DNA of 64,000 bases from Porites lobata. Lineage: Eukaryota; Cnidaria; Anthozoa; Scleractinia; Poritidae. The translations under genes and the position numbers were made by a program. Under the pieces are notes generated by a model, which ran no database searches, had not been told where the DNA came from, and saw nothing but the letters and a program-made list of their open reading frames with translations. Shown one piece after another: positions 9,690-20,099 of this stretch (positions are counted from its first letter, which is position 1; each line of letters starts with the position of its first letter). The stretch covers positions 1,968,501 to 2,032,500 of the forward strand of contig CALNXK010000043.1 in NCBI GenBank assembly GCA_942486035.1. Reading direction: 5' to 3'.

Positions 9690-12235
9690 TGTGAGATTTT
9701 TACTTATGGTGCAGAATACCAGTGACGGCTTTTAGTCAGATCTTTGAGTTTCTGCACCCTTTCCAGTCAACACATATTAAGCAGCAGATTTTGTGTTACT
9801 TGAATAACATGGTGGTTTCAAATATGACAGTGACCATAGCTTTCTAGAGATTCAACAATTATGATGTGTGATTTTATCGCTTATGGTGCAGAATGCAAGT
9901 GACGGCTTTTTGTCAGATCTTTGAGTTTCTGCACCCTTTCCAGTGAACACATATTAAGCAGCAGATTTTGTGTTCCTTGAATGACGTGGTGCTTTCAATG
10001 ACTGTGATGTGAGATTTTATTGCTTATGGTGCAGAATGCGAGTGACGGCTTTTAGTCAGATCTTTGAGTTTCTGCACCCTTTCCAGTGAACACATATTAA
10101 GCAGCAGATTTTGCGTTACTTGAATAACATGGTGCTTTCAATGACAGTGGCCATAGCTTTCTAGAGATTCAACAATTATGATGTGAGATTTCATTGCTTA
10201 TGGTGCAGAATGCAAGTGACGGCTTTTTGTCAGATCTTTGAGTTTCTGCACCCTTTTCAGTGAACACATATTAAGCAGCAGATTTTGTGTTACTTGAATG
10301 ACATGGTGCTTTCATTGACAGTGGTTATAGCTTTCTAGAGATTTAACAATTGTGATGAGAGATTTTATTGCTTATGGTGCAGAATGCGAGTGACGGCTTT
10401 TAGTCAGATCTTTGAGTTTCTGCACCCTTTCCAGTGAACACATATTAAGCAGCAGATTTTGTGTTCCTTGAATGACATGGTGCTTTCAATGACAGTGGCC
10501 ATAGCTTTCTAGAAATTTAACAATTATGATGTGAGATTTTATTGTTTATGGTGCAGAATGCGAGTGATGGCTTTTTGTCAGATCTTTGAGTTTCTGCACC
10601 CTTTCCAGTGAACACAGTCATATTAAGCAGCAGATTTTGTGCTCCTTGAATAACATGATGCTTTCAATGACAGTGGCCATAGCTTTCTAGAAATTGAACA
10701 ATTTTGATGTGAGATTTTATTGTTTATGGTGTAGAATGCGAGTGACGGCTTTTAGTCAGATCTTTGAGTTTCTGCACCCTTTCCAGTGAACACATATTAA
10801 GCAGCAGATTTTGCATTACTTGAATAACATGGTGCTTTCAATGACAGTGGCCATAGCTTTCTAGATTTTTAACAATTATGATGTGAGATTTTATTGCTTA
10901 TGGTGCAGAATGTGAGTGACGGCTTTTAGTCAGATCTTTGAGTTTCTGCACCCTTTCCAGTCAACACATATTAAGCAGCAGATTTTGTGTTCCTTGAATG
11001 ACATGGTGCTTTCAATGACAGTGGCCATAGCTTTCTAGAAATTTAACAATTATGATGTGAGATTTTATTGTTTATGGTGCAGAATGCGAGTGACGGCTTT
11101 TTGTCAGATCTTTGAGTTTCTGCACCCTTTCCAGTGAACACATATTAAGCAGCAGATTTTGTGCTCCTTGAATGACATGGTGCTTTCAATGACTGTGATG
11201 TGAGTTTTTATGCTTATGGTGCAGAATGCGAGTGACGGCTTTTAGTCAGATCTTTGAGTTTCTGCATCCTTTCCAGTGAACACGTATTAAGCAGCAGATT
11301 TTGTGTTACTTGAATAACATGGTGCTTTCAATGACAGTGGCCATAGCTTTCTAGAAGTTTAACAATTATGATGTGAGATTTTATTATTTATGGTGCAGAA
11401 TGCGAGTGACGGCTTTTTGTCAGATCTTTGAGTTTCTGCACCCTTTCCAGTGAACACATATTAAGCAGCAGATTTTGTGTTCCTTGAATAACATGATGCT
11501 TTCAATGACAGTGGCCATAGCTTTCTAGAAATTGAACAATTTTGATGTGAGATTTTATTGTTTATGGTGCAGAATGCGAGTGACGGCTTTTAGTCAGATC
11601 TTTGAGTTTCTGCACCCTTTCCAGTGAACACATATTAAGCAGCAGATTTTGTGTTCCTTGAATGACGTGGTGTTTTCAATGACTGTGATGTGAGATTTTA
11701 TTGCTTATGGTGCAGAATGCGAGTGATGGCTTTTAGTCAGATCTTTGAGTTTCTGCACCCTTTCCAGTGAACACATATTAAGCAGCAGATTTTGTTTTCC
11801 TTGAATAACATGGTGCTTTCAATGACAGTGGCCATAGCTTTCTAGATTTTTAACAATTATGATGTGAGATTTTATTGTTTATGGTGCAGAATGCGAGTGA
11901 CGGCTTTTTGAGAGATCTTTGAGTTTCTGCACCCTTTTCAGTGAACACATATTAAGCAGCAGATTTTGTGTTACTTGAATAACATGGTGCTTTCAATGAC
12001 AGTGGCCATAGCTTTCTAGAGATTCAACAATTCTGATGTGAGATTTTATTGCTTATGGTGCAGAATGCGAGTGACACCTTTTTGTCAGATCTTTGAGTTT
12101 CTGCACCTTTTCCAGTCAACACATATTAAGCTGCAAATTTTGTATCACTTGAATGACTAATTGCATACAAATGGTGCTTTCAATGACAGTAGCCGTAGCT
12201 TTCTAGAGTTTTGACAATTATGATGTGAGGTTTTA
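9690..12235 (+). repeat. Satellite: 15 tandem units of 174 bp (some 142-143 bp)
   Basis: The landmark GCAGAAT (GTAGAAT in unit 7) recurs at 9711, 9888, 10031, 10205, 10379, 10553, 10731, 10905, 11079, 11221, 11395, 11569, 11712, 11886 and 12060. Spacings are 177, 143, 174, 174, 174, 178, 174, 174, 142, 174, 174, 143, 174 and 174. The three short units lack one 31-32 bp piece (CAGTGGCCATAGCTTTCTAG and what follows). Each unit holds an inverted repeat, GGTGCAGAA ... TTCTGCACC, with about 30 bases between arms. No long ORF runs through it. Confidence 0.95.
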
Positions 12236-12850
12236 TTTTTTCTTTGACACAGGGTTATGCAGCAGGCGATGGAGTGTCCACCGATATCAGGCGAAAAGAC
12301 TTTTTTCAGTTTTCTTTCAGGAATTTACAGTTACTGCTTTGGTACTGAGATGAACTTTCAGCGACATTGTGTGACAAAAAGAGAATAAAAAAAGCAATTC
12401 ATGATAACACCAGTTAAACTTTTTGGTAGTAGTATTATTCATTAGTTTCAAACGATGCTAATAATTATATGTATGTAAAAGAAGAAATCATCTTGTCACT
12501 TTTTACTCAGCTATACTGTAAAGCGTCAAATGAAAGGCCTGGGTGTGTTCTGGATTTTTCTTATGAGCTTTGCAACAATTGTTACTACAGTTGAACATTC
12601 CGGTTGATGGGAGCCATCACAACTTGTTTTTGTCCTTCTACATCCACTTCAGCTGAGGCGAATCTTGAAAATATCCTTTGGACTGGCATAAACGCCGAGG
12701 GTCCTCCTGGATAGAATTTGTTTTTTAGACGCTGATTGGGTTGCCATATAGAGTAGTCAGGTTTCCTCACGCGAGCGAGCGAGTGCACGTGGTTTGTCTT
12801 GACCCAAAAGGTCAACTTAATGTCACTTGAAATTATTAAGTTTCAAGAAT
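12236..12850. other. Element interior right of the satellite, no gene seen
   Basis: Unique sequence. The 76-codon minus frame at 12585-12815 has no recognisable domain and no copy elsewhere in the window. Confidence 0.35.
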
Positions 12851-13230
12851 CACAAAGATGTTTTGTTAAGCTTTAATTAAGTAATTAAAGACTCTGAAAT
12901 ACAAGCGTTCTTTCTGCGTTACTTTTACGAATGTTTAAGTTCGAATTAAAGATGAGTAAAGATCTAAGATCATTTAAATTTGCTTTAATTTGAAATTAAA
13001 GGTGCTACATTTTAATAGCTAATTTTGGAATAAATTAAAGACAATTAAAACGAGACCTAAAGGTTATTAGTCTTTAATGTAACCAAAAGGTCAATTAAAG
13101 GTAAACTAAAGGGACAGAAAACCTTTTGGAAATTTAATGTCACAATTAAAGGTAATTAAAGATTGAACAGAACTTTTGGTGAGCTTTAATTTTTCACTAA
13201 AGACACCAAAATGAAAGTGTTCTTCCTGGA
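12851..13230. repeat. Right subterminal AATTAAAG-rich end of the 8.4-kb element
   Basis: More than a dozen AATTAAAG or CTTTAATT motifs lie here in both orientations, mirroring 4850-5400. The outer end CTTTAGTGAAAAATTAAAG type sequence (reverse) leads to the junction at 13231. Confidence 0.7.
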
Positions 13231-13233
13231 TCT

Positions 13234-14334
13234 GTAATTGTTTAGTTCACCCATCTCTAGGGTTGTCGGTAAGGAACAGTGTTTATGGGGAAAGAAGACC
13301 AGTGACGCCATCATAATTATGGAATAATAAAAGGTTAAAGGAATACTAAATGTATCAAAAATGTATCAGTCATCCCGATGAAATAATAAACATGCTTTTT
13401 CAGGAAACAAAAAATCTATTTTTCCATATTTTAGCTGTTTATGTACGCACGGGGGCATGAGTGGGTATGAGCGGGTATAAGCGTATATGCACGCAACGTT
13501 CCTGAGTTAATATTTCTCCACAATGATTTCAGGTCCTATAGAAGGAGGCTTGTTTTAAGATATGCATTTTATTTTCAATCGTAAACATTTAATATATGAT
13601 TAATATTTGATCCCTGTCCGCAGAAAATTTCTCTATAAAAACCATCCTGTGGGAGAGTCACTCACGAGAAGTCAAGGAAACGTTAAATAATTGTTTATTA
13701 GGTACTAACAACTTCCTTCAACCAGCCACAACTGCGCCAAAAGAAAAACTTTTGTGTTTATCCTGTCTACATTATTAAAGGTGGCGCAAAGACGAGCAAG
13801 TAGGAATAACAGCGAGAGCCAGGTTGGGGATTGGGAGAGAAGGAGAAAGAAAACTGAATTTCTCTTATTTTGACGCTGTTATAACCAAAGAAACAGCAAG
13901 AAAGAGTAGCACTATAGAAGGAGGTCTGTTTTACGATTTGCATTTTTTAGTCGTATTTTTGGTATACGAAATTTTTGCGGGTACACGGACAAGATTAAGC
14001 TTGAAAGACAATATATAGTAAATAGAATTTGTTGATGATTAAAATATTACGTTTGTGGGCAAGTCAAGTGCGGAAAGGTTTAGTAAATGTGTTAACTAAC
14101 AAACTAAAACTTCTCGGAAAAGTAAACTTGTACAAATTTCCAAATTTCGTGGAAAAATAAACTTGTACATAAAACTAGGGTTTCTTTCTCATAGTCCAGT
14201 GCACCGCTTCCTGTTACGGCTAAAGCTGCAGTTAGCATTTAAAATATTCTAACTGCGTTCTTAGCACTGTTTATCTAATTTAAAAACAGTTTTCCTGAGT
14301 GGTTTTATAGGGAGTACCTTCTCGACAAAAAAAG
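13234..14334 (+). repeat. Array unit 1 to 2 linker, upstream of G copy 1
   Basis: 13234-13582 equals 22076-22428. From about 13583 the sequence matches the reversed right arm down from 60394. The block contains an older, diverged internal duplication (ACTATAGAAGGAGG at 13545 and 13910). No conserved frame. Confidence 0.65.
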
Positions 14335-14510
14335 ATGAGTATGCCAGAGCCACTGTTCCATTCCCCTGCTGCTATGATACGTCAGCCCACTGTGCACGCC
14401 CCATGTACAAGATCAGCCTGCGTGCTCCCGGGTTGTATAAATCTGAAGCTACAGACCATGAACAACAAAATTAGAAAGACAAAGAAACATGGCAATAGGC
14501 CTACACCCAG
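14335..14510 (+). CDS. G gene copy 1, exon 1 (clade 1)
   Basis: ATG at 14335 opens 58 codons plus 2 nt, ending at donor GTGAGT (14511). Key residues are SPAAMIRQPTVHAPCTR, then CVLPGC, NLKLQTMNN and RKTKKHGN. Compared with copy 2, the core from QPTVH to QTMNN has no indel, and 7 of 12 differing codons are silent (for example CCT/CCC, ACC/ACT, TGT/TGC, TTA/CTA, AAT/AAC), which favours a real protein. Sequence upstream of the ATG has indels, so the ATG marks the coding start. A basic C-terminal half, three cysteines, no signal peptide or membrane span. Unknown family, upstream of F copy 2 on the same strand. Confidence 0.55.
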
Positions 14511-14668
14511 GTGAGTCTAGGTATTTCAGGAAAATCGTTTCAATAAGTTCTGAAGGTAGCGTGCATTGATCGTACATGTAACTTATTAAGAGGCGTGCCT
14601 TGACTATTCTTTGTGTAGGTCTTTTTGTTGGGATGGGATTCGCGAAATTTATTAACTACTGCTTTCAG

Positions 14669-14714
14669 TAAAAACAATTATATTGGTATACTTCTCTGCA
14701 CCCGACAGTTCTGA
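14669..14714 (+). CDS. G gene copy 1, candidate exon 2
   Basis: An acceptor with pyrimidine tract (ACTACTGCTTTCAG) ends at 14668, giving a 158-nt intron. Joined in phase 2 it adds 14 full codons and TGA, for about 73 residues in all. Copy 6 has TCA in place of this TGA and runs four codons further. The acceptor is conserved in all G copies, but the frame after it differs between clades because of a 2-nt indel, so this exon is less certain than exon 1. Confidence 0.35.
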
Positions 14715-15833
14715 TTTACTAATTGATTCACAACAGAAAACTATTTTCGCTGAAGAAAGTTTTATTCTGTACATAGCTGTACCGTACCATCTAGCGTCAA
14801 GCCACGAGTATTTCCACAGGTAGCCCATGCTCACAAGGCACGGCTAACTAAAACTCGCTGGAATCGCTCTAAAACGGCCAAAAGCGCCAAAAATGTGCCA
14901 TAAATAAAACATGTGGACCATGCTGACCTGGTAGGGAATTACTATATTTGACTCCTGAATAACGATAAATAAACTTTTCATACAAACCTTAGTGATGTGA
15001 AGAATACAGCTTACCAAACTAGTAATCTTAAGGTCACTTATTATCATCCGCCAAGATAAGTGCATGACTTCTTTCAAAGTAGAATTATCAGATATCAAGA
15101 GAGAATAACGGGATAATAATTAATTATTGATATTAATTATTTTGTTATTATAATTATTTTTCTTCTCTGCAAATCAAGATTCCAACTACAATTACAGGTG
15201 CGATATTCGACAAGTATCGGTCTCGATCATTCGGTAACCGAGTTATCTAAACCTGATTCGCTTGATGGATTCTGGGAATTATCGGGACAAATCTTTAATA
15301 GAATAAGCGTTAAAAGTGATCACGTAAATTATTTATTTGGTAATCGCGATGTTGCCATGTTTGTATAGGTCACTACATCTTCTTACTTTGTTTTATTTTT
15401 ATATCCTGAATGCGATGTAATTAAGTTATCTTATCTACACAACAACGATTCTCGCTTGTGGGCATGGCTTTGTATTCCTTTTTCAAAGTGACAATATATC
15501 CCTTGCTGCCCTCCAAGTGAAGTGTGCGTGATACTTGCATTCCTTCCCCATCCCATTTTCTTATTTCTGGTTATTTTGCTTCGAACCCCCGATAACTCGA
15601 ACTTTTTTCGATTTCTGCCTAGAAGGCTCGAGTTATCAGCAGTCGACTGTACAGATCTAGAGATCCAAGAAACGTTGAACCGAGAAATAGAATCCCGGGG
15701 GAAAATGGGAAAATGACGTGGGCGCTAGTCGTCTCGCTGTCTTAACGGTGTGTCTTAAAACGTAGAAATCGCAGATTTTGGTTTAACTTCGGGCTTTCTG
15801 GACGGAAAATGAATATTTGTACCTATAAAGGGT
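14715..15833 (+). repeat. Linker between G copy 1 and F copy 2
   Basis: It matches the reversed right arm at 56640-58920 apart from insertions there. At about 15577-15648 there is a CGATAACTCGAAC ... GCAGTCGACTG stretch, typical of pogo/Tigger-like inverted-repeat ends (recalled, low certainty). Frames at 14652-15098 on the minus strand exist in two copies only, with stops in this one, and are not called. Confidence 0.5.
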
Positions 15834-16159
15834 TCTCTTATGGCTAACAAGAACGAGAAGTCCGAAGACTACAGCAAAGCTGATTTAAAACAACGTGTAT
15901 TGTTTTTTATAACAATATTTCGGCTGGCTATACCAGCCTTCTTCAGGTTTACAGATGTTACTTAACTTATGTAACAATCATAATACTATATAGATGGAGA
16001 ATGTCGCAATAAAAGGGAGAGGCGGAAATGACGTACAACATAAAAACTGGAAAGGGAAAATACTAAGGATATGGATTACAGTAATTCGTCACGGCGGTTT
16101 AGGCCATGAGGTTCAAGAGTCAAGGCCTTATCTATCAAATGCGACTCTCTCTTATGGCT
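15834..16159 (-). mobile_element. ~300-bp insertion with hammerhead-like core, PLE-like
   Basis: The insertion is flanked by a 12-bp direct repeat TCTCTTATGGCT (15834-15845, 16148-16159). On the minus strand at about 15946-15898 it reads CTGAAGA, a perfect 6-bp stem GGCTGG/CCAGCC, GAAA, and then a 7-bp stem TATTGTT/AACAATA. This is the order of a hammerhead ribozyme core (CUGANGA - stem II - GAAA - stem III). Penelope-like retroelements are known to carry hammerheads. The base after stem III is C, not the required U, so this copy is probably inactive. Confidence 0.45.
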
Positions 16160-16284
16160 GTGTAAAGAAACGACAAAAAAACGACGTCATACTGACTTGA
16201 AGAATTGTCTCCTTTAGGGATCAAATAAAGCATGAGCCACGAAGTGTTTATGGTTACATTTATGTTAACGATTTTAGACTGATG
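16160..16284 (+). repeat. Linker upstream of F copy 2
   Basis: Matches the reversed right arm at about 56110-56250. No gene. Confidence 0.55.
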
Positions 16285-16290
16285 ATGCAG

Positions 16291-16687
16291 CAGGGGCACC
16301 CAACGGCAATTTTCGGGAAAATATCTGTTCGGAAGACGATTTGAGATCTAGAATTTTCGGTGCATTTGTTGTAAAATTTCTTGCTTGCCTGCCTCTCCTA
16401 GGATTTTCGAACATCTACAAAATGGTATAATGACCATTTTTAACGGATTTTGACCCTAAAAAAGGCCATCTAGAATTTTCGGGAGCCTTTTCCTGGCTGA
16501 AATTTTCGAAAAGGGAAGTTTTTATCCCTATAATTTTCGGATCACTAGACTTTCAGCTAGGAAATCCGAACAGATGAAAAGTTTTTAGGGGATAAAAATA
16601 TGCCTATATCTACCGTTTGAATACTAAAATACGTTCACCAATGCTATGTTAAGTGGTTTTGAACTATATCTTCGTTGGGTGCCCCTG
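16291..16687 (+). mobile_element. CAGGGGCACCCAACG family, copy 2
   Basis: A 397-bp element with the same ends and AATTTTCG-rich interior as copy 1. The 6-bp duplication ATGCAG lies at 16285-16290 and 16688-16693. The right arm near 56105-56130 shows the empty site with one ATGCAG. Confidence 0.9.
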
Positions 16688-16693
16688 ATGCAG

Positions 16694-17250
16694 TAAAGTA
16701 AAAACCCGCGAGTAAGAACCTAGTATTTAAGAAACTGTTGAGCTAAAATTTGCTAGTTCTCTGTACAAAAACCTGTTCAGCTCTAAAATTTGAAACACCT
16801 TCTTATTTTTAAAAAATCTAGAAATGAATAATAAAAAAAATCTCTGTACACTTGGGCAAGTAGGATAAGTCAACATTCACGATCCTTTTTGGAGGTGTCA
16901 ATATCACCCCAGCTGCAATGTAAAGGCATGCAGATTTTATGTAAGGAATAAGTTGCATACCACTGAATATTATTAGCGACTACGCGGTTGTTTTTGTTTG
17001 TTTGTTTGTTTTTCAGAGAACCTAAATCGCCTATAACCATTTATGTAAGAAGCTGTTTAGGCTAAGTAACTTGGGAAAATTCCCTGAAATGCAGGTTCAC
17101 ACTCGCGCTTTTTTACTGTACTTGTGAGGGACAATAAACCGAAATCAATGACAATGGTGATTCTGTGTTTATCTCCCGTTGTTAGCATCTTCCAGTTAAC
17201 GCGTTGATATATTCTTTGAAATCACTAGCCGCATTGAACAGAACACAGAG
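16694..17250 (+). repeat. Upstream region of F copy 2 (clade 1 type)
   Basis: Matches 55545-56104 reversed. It ends in a weakened TATA-like GATATATT at about 17206-17213. A (GTTT)n run lies near 16990-17010. Homology with the clade 2 promoter begins only at CTTCCAGTTAACG, about 65 bp before the ORF. Confidence 0.6.
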
Positions 17251-18012
17251 AAGGAGACAACCGCAGCAGGGCAAAGTGTGGCTAGTTTATGGGATCAAGA
17301 TCTAACAGACATCTTAAGCATTTTGGGCGATGAAAACAACTCCATCTCTTCCACCTTATCAGAGACCGATCTGGTCAGTATCCTTGATGGAGGTGATGGC
17401 GAGCTGCTACCTGCACAATCCACTGGTGAACAGGGGATAAGCACTCTTCAAGATGCCAAGATAATTCACAACACACCCTCTGATCAAACTAAAGTGCAAA
17501 ATCAGCATGTCATGCAGTTTCAGAGAACCCTCACTCCGGGAACCAAGATGGAATCGAATGGCTCTGTGCTGCTGGAAAACGATCGATTGCAGATTGGACA
17601 AGCCTTTTCAGGCCAAGATACAGGTACCATCCTAAATGACGTCATAGCCAACACCACTCAAGCAGCCAGCCAATCTCCCACCAGTCACAACACCAAATAC
17701 AATATGAATTGCGCTGTGCATACGACAGGTGCGAGCCCACGTGGCGTAAAACGGCCCATATATAATCAGAGTGAACAAGTAGAACATTGTGACAAACAGA
17801 TAATTGGGGGCAATACTCAGGCTAAAAAAGACATCAGAAATCCTACTCAATCAACAAACAACTTATTTACGATCCTTGGCTTGATCCTGCAAGCCTTTGA
17901 AAGTCCGATGACAAGAGAACTCGAAGAACGTTATATATGTGTGCTAAATAGAGCTCTTTTTGAGATCCAGAATGCCCGTAGATTTTTGCAGCAATCTCCG
18001 GGTAACACTTGA
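17251..18012 (+). CDS. F gene copy 2 (clade 1), full length but no ATG start
   Basis: The frame is open from the stop at 17197-17199 to TGA at 18010-18012. The codon aligned to the ATG of clade 2 copies is AAG (17251-17253), and the first in-frame ATG is about a third of the way in. The encoded protein has repeated acidic/hydrophobic motifs DLTDILSILGDE and DLVSILDGGDGE near the N-terminus, a Q/S/T-rich middle, basic SPRGVKRP, and a helical end from NNLFTILGLILQAF. The N-terminal motifs resemble an acidic transactivation domain; that is a composition argument only. Compared with clade 2 it has a longer middle, with the reading frame kept. Either an upstream exon supplies the start or the copy is silent. 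Confidence 0.55.
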   Translation, partial: KETTAAGQSVASLWDQDLTDILSILGDENNSISSTLSETDLVSILDGGDGELLPAQSTGEQGISTLQDAKIIHNTPSDQTKVQNQHVMQFQRTLTPGTKMESNGSVLLENDRLQIGQAFSGQDTGTILNDVIANTTQAASQSPTSHNTKYNMNCAVHTTGASPRGVKRPIYNQSEQVEHCDKQIIGGNTQAKKDIRNPTQSTNNLFTILGLILQAFESPMTRELEERYICVLNRALFEIQNARRFLQQSPGNT

Positions 18013-19950
18013 ATTTGAACTGCGTGCACTTACTTTATCATTTCTCATAGAAGGAATCGCCCGTCTCGATTTTTATCTTCCGTTAAACCTTTCAATCGTA
18101 GCCATGTTGGATTTCACGCATATTTTTTTTCACGTAAGATGAAGAATTTCATTGCGCAATAATTTGAAAGCAGTACAGTAGCCAGAGAAAAAGCCGACAT
18201 TTGCGACGCCACCACTGGTTTCCCCGCGAAATGACGTCTGAGAAACGAGTGCAGAATTCCATACTGATGACGCGTCACTACCCAGATCTGGGTAGTACTT
18301 CTGATTGGTTGAATCAAATTTCCCAAGCGGCACGACCAATCTGCTCGTCGATCTGTACACACAATAATGACATCCCGTTTTATTGTCAATATCAGCCGTG
18401 AAGAGCTGATGCTTTATTAGCTGTTACCTTTTGAATTCATTACTGTTAAGAATTTTAAATTCTTACTATCAGTTCCAGACCCCATGTAAATTTTTGTATA
18501 GTATAGTCTTGTCATTATCTTCAACGGTGGGGGGTCACTTTTGAAAATGCATGTTGAATAGCGAACGAAACATCAAGTTTATCAAGTTTATGAAAATGCG
18601 AAAGTTCACAGTGTACATCACTGCTGTTTGTGTTTTACTTTTGATCAAACTAGGATAGCCCAAGAACAAAAGTCCCTATGATACATCTATAATCCCCAGC
18701 CTCCCCCTTCCCCAGATATAAGCTCCTCTCTTAGCTCTTGCATGCATTGAAATGAATTCGTTTTTTCACCCCGTTTTGAAGTTTAAAAAACGCGAGTAAA
18801 TTCAAAAAGTATTTTGATCAACACTGTATGCTATGTAGCTTGTTTTGAAACGCTTTTTAGTCGGGTGATAAGCTCCCTCTCCCCCCTCCCCCTGTTTATA
18901 AGCCCTCCTGAATTCCCTTAAGAAATTGTATAAGCCCAGGGCTAATAAGAGGACGTTTACGTACGGTTAATTTCGTTTGACGGTTAATTCCCGAATGACC
19001 TGTAGATGTTCTCAACTGTCAAGCACCGGGGGTAAGATTCGGACACGTGATTTTGAAATTGTGACACATTATTAGCACTCTTGGAAATGAGTGGTTTTAG
19101 AGGAGATCTAAAAATATAAACTTTAAAGGGATTACGAAGGAGATAAATAGATAAGGCCTATGTGGTTTATTTTAAATCTTATAATCCTGTCTTGAACTCC
19201 ACAGTCACAAGTAAAACAAATCTTAACAGCGTGAAAGTGCGACACTACTACAGGAATAAGAAGTATGGGCCTTTTAAATATATATCTAGTCACAGGCGCA
19301 AAGGTTAGGGTAACTTTGCGAGATAGCCAAAAAAGTAGTCAATCACAAAACAGTAGGTAGTATATTTTGACATCAAATACAATAAAAAAAAAAGAACAAA
19401 ATTGCAAGAAAGTAGATAATTACTTTTCAGCTTGTATTCGAATGGCTGCACAATAAGATTTCACCTATAGACCATTCGAAAATCAGACCTTTAAGGTTAT
19501 GTTAAAACTATAACGGACAGCCTTTGTCCCGACACGAAAACCATACCGTATAAGGCTTTCTTTCACACCAGGAGCCCATACGTCCACACATAAGAACGGT
19601 AATTTGAGCCACTTTTGTAACGGAGCGAATATGCGCTAGGCGTAACTTGAAAGTGGATCATCACATATCAGATAAGTTTTTTGTCGTGGTGTGTCTCCCA
19701 TTTCTTTACGTCTGCACCCAGGCTTAGTGTAAACAGGACCGCAACGGAAGTAAATGAATAGAAGCAAGAACTGGAACCCAATGAAATAGAAATAAATATT
19801 CAGAAGTTAGGATCGAGGTCATTAAGCGAAGGTTGAGATCTAGGTGCGGCCGGTCAGAGGGGGCGAACGCAGCATACCAGTCGGAAATCAAAATGGTTAG
19901 GGAAGTAAGAACAATAACTTAATCCCCGTGCATTCATTTTCACTTTTCCC
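18013..19950 (+). repeat. Array unit 2, block downstream of F
   Basis: Close copy of 408-2273. It differs by about 115 bp at 18191-18306 (GACGTCTGAGAAACGAGTGC, CCATACTGATGACGCG, and the palindrome ACCCAGATCTGGGT), absent from units 1 and 6. That stretch looks like a small transposon fragment. Confidence 0.7.
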
Positions 19951-20099
19951 TAGCCTGCGTGGCAGGCGCAAAAAGGGGAGGGGGAGGGGGGAGGGAGGGG
20001 GAGAGGAGGGAAAGCGCCAAAAGGAAAAAGGAAGAGAGCTTACCCTCGCCCCAATCCCTCTCCATTTTTCCCTCCCCCACCCCCCTTCGACACTTTTCC
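19951..20099 (+). mobile_element. Purine-rich TAGCCTGCGTGGCAGGCGC element end, unit 2 copy
   Basis: Same organisation as 2274-2437: terminus, GGGGAGGGGGAGGGG tract, then a pyrimidine mirror. The 60-odd codon frames on both strands here are artefacts of the low-complexity sequence. Confidence 0.65.

Larger units (their letters stand above)
4811..13230. mobile_element. 8.4-kb composite element inserted in unit 1
   Basis: The uninterrupted unit near 22066-22090 reads GCAGCAGTCTGTAATTG. Here that site is split, with TCT on both sides (4808-4810 and 13231-13233), so the target duplication is 3 bp. The ends share only an imperfect CAGGAAGAA inverted repeat near 4823 and 13229. Both ends carry many AATTAAAG/CTTTAATT motifs, as subterminal repeats do. 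Inside are four 52-bp repeats, remnants of a spliced minus-strand gene, a CRE-containing region and a 174-bp satellite. A 3-bp duplication with rich subterminal repeats would suit an EnSpm/CACTA-like element, but no transposase is visible. Confidence 0.75.

Noticed and set aside
9690..12235. CRISPR-like array
   Set aside because: Monomers are contiguous 174-bp satellites without spacers, in a eukaryotic setting.
14777..14903. Alternative last exon for G copy 1 ending in KTAKSAKNVP with AATAAA just after the stop
   Set aside because: The frame is open in copies 1 and 6 only and needs a weak acceptor; the CTTTCAG acceptor at 14668 is present in all copies.
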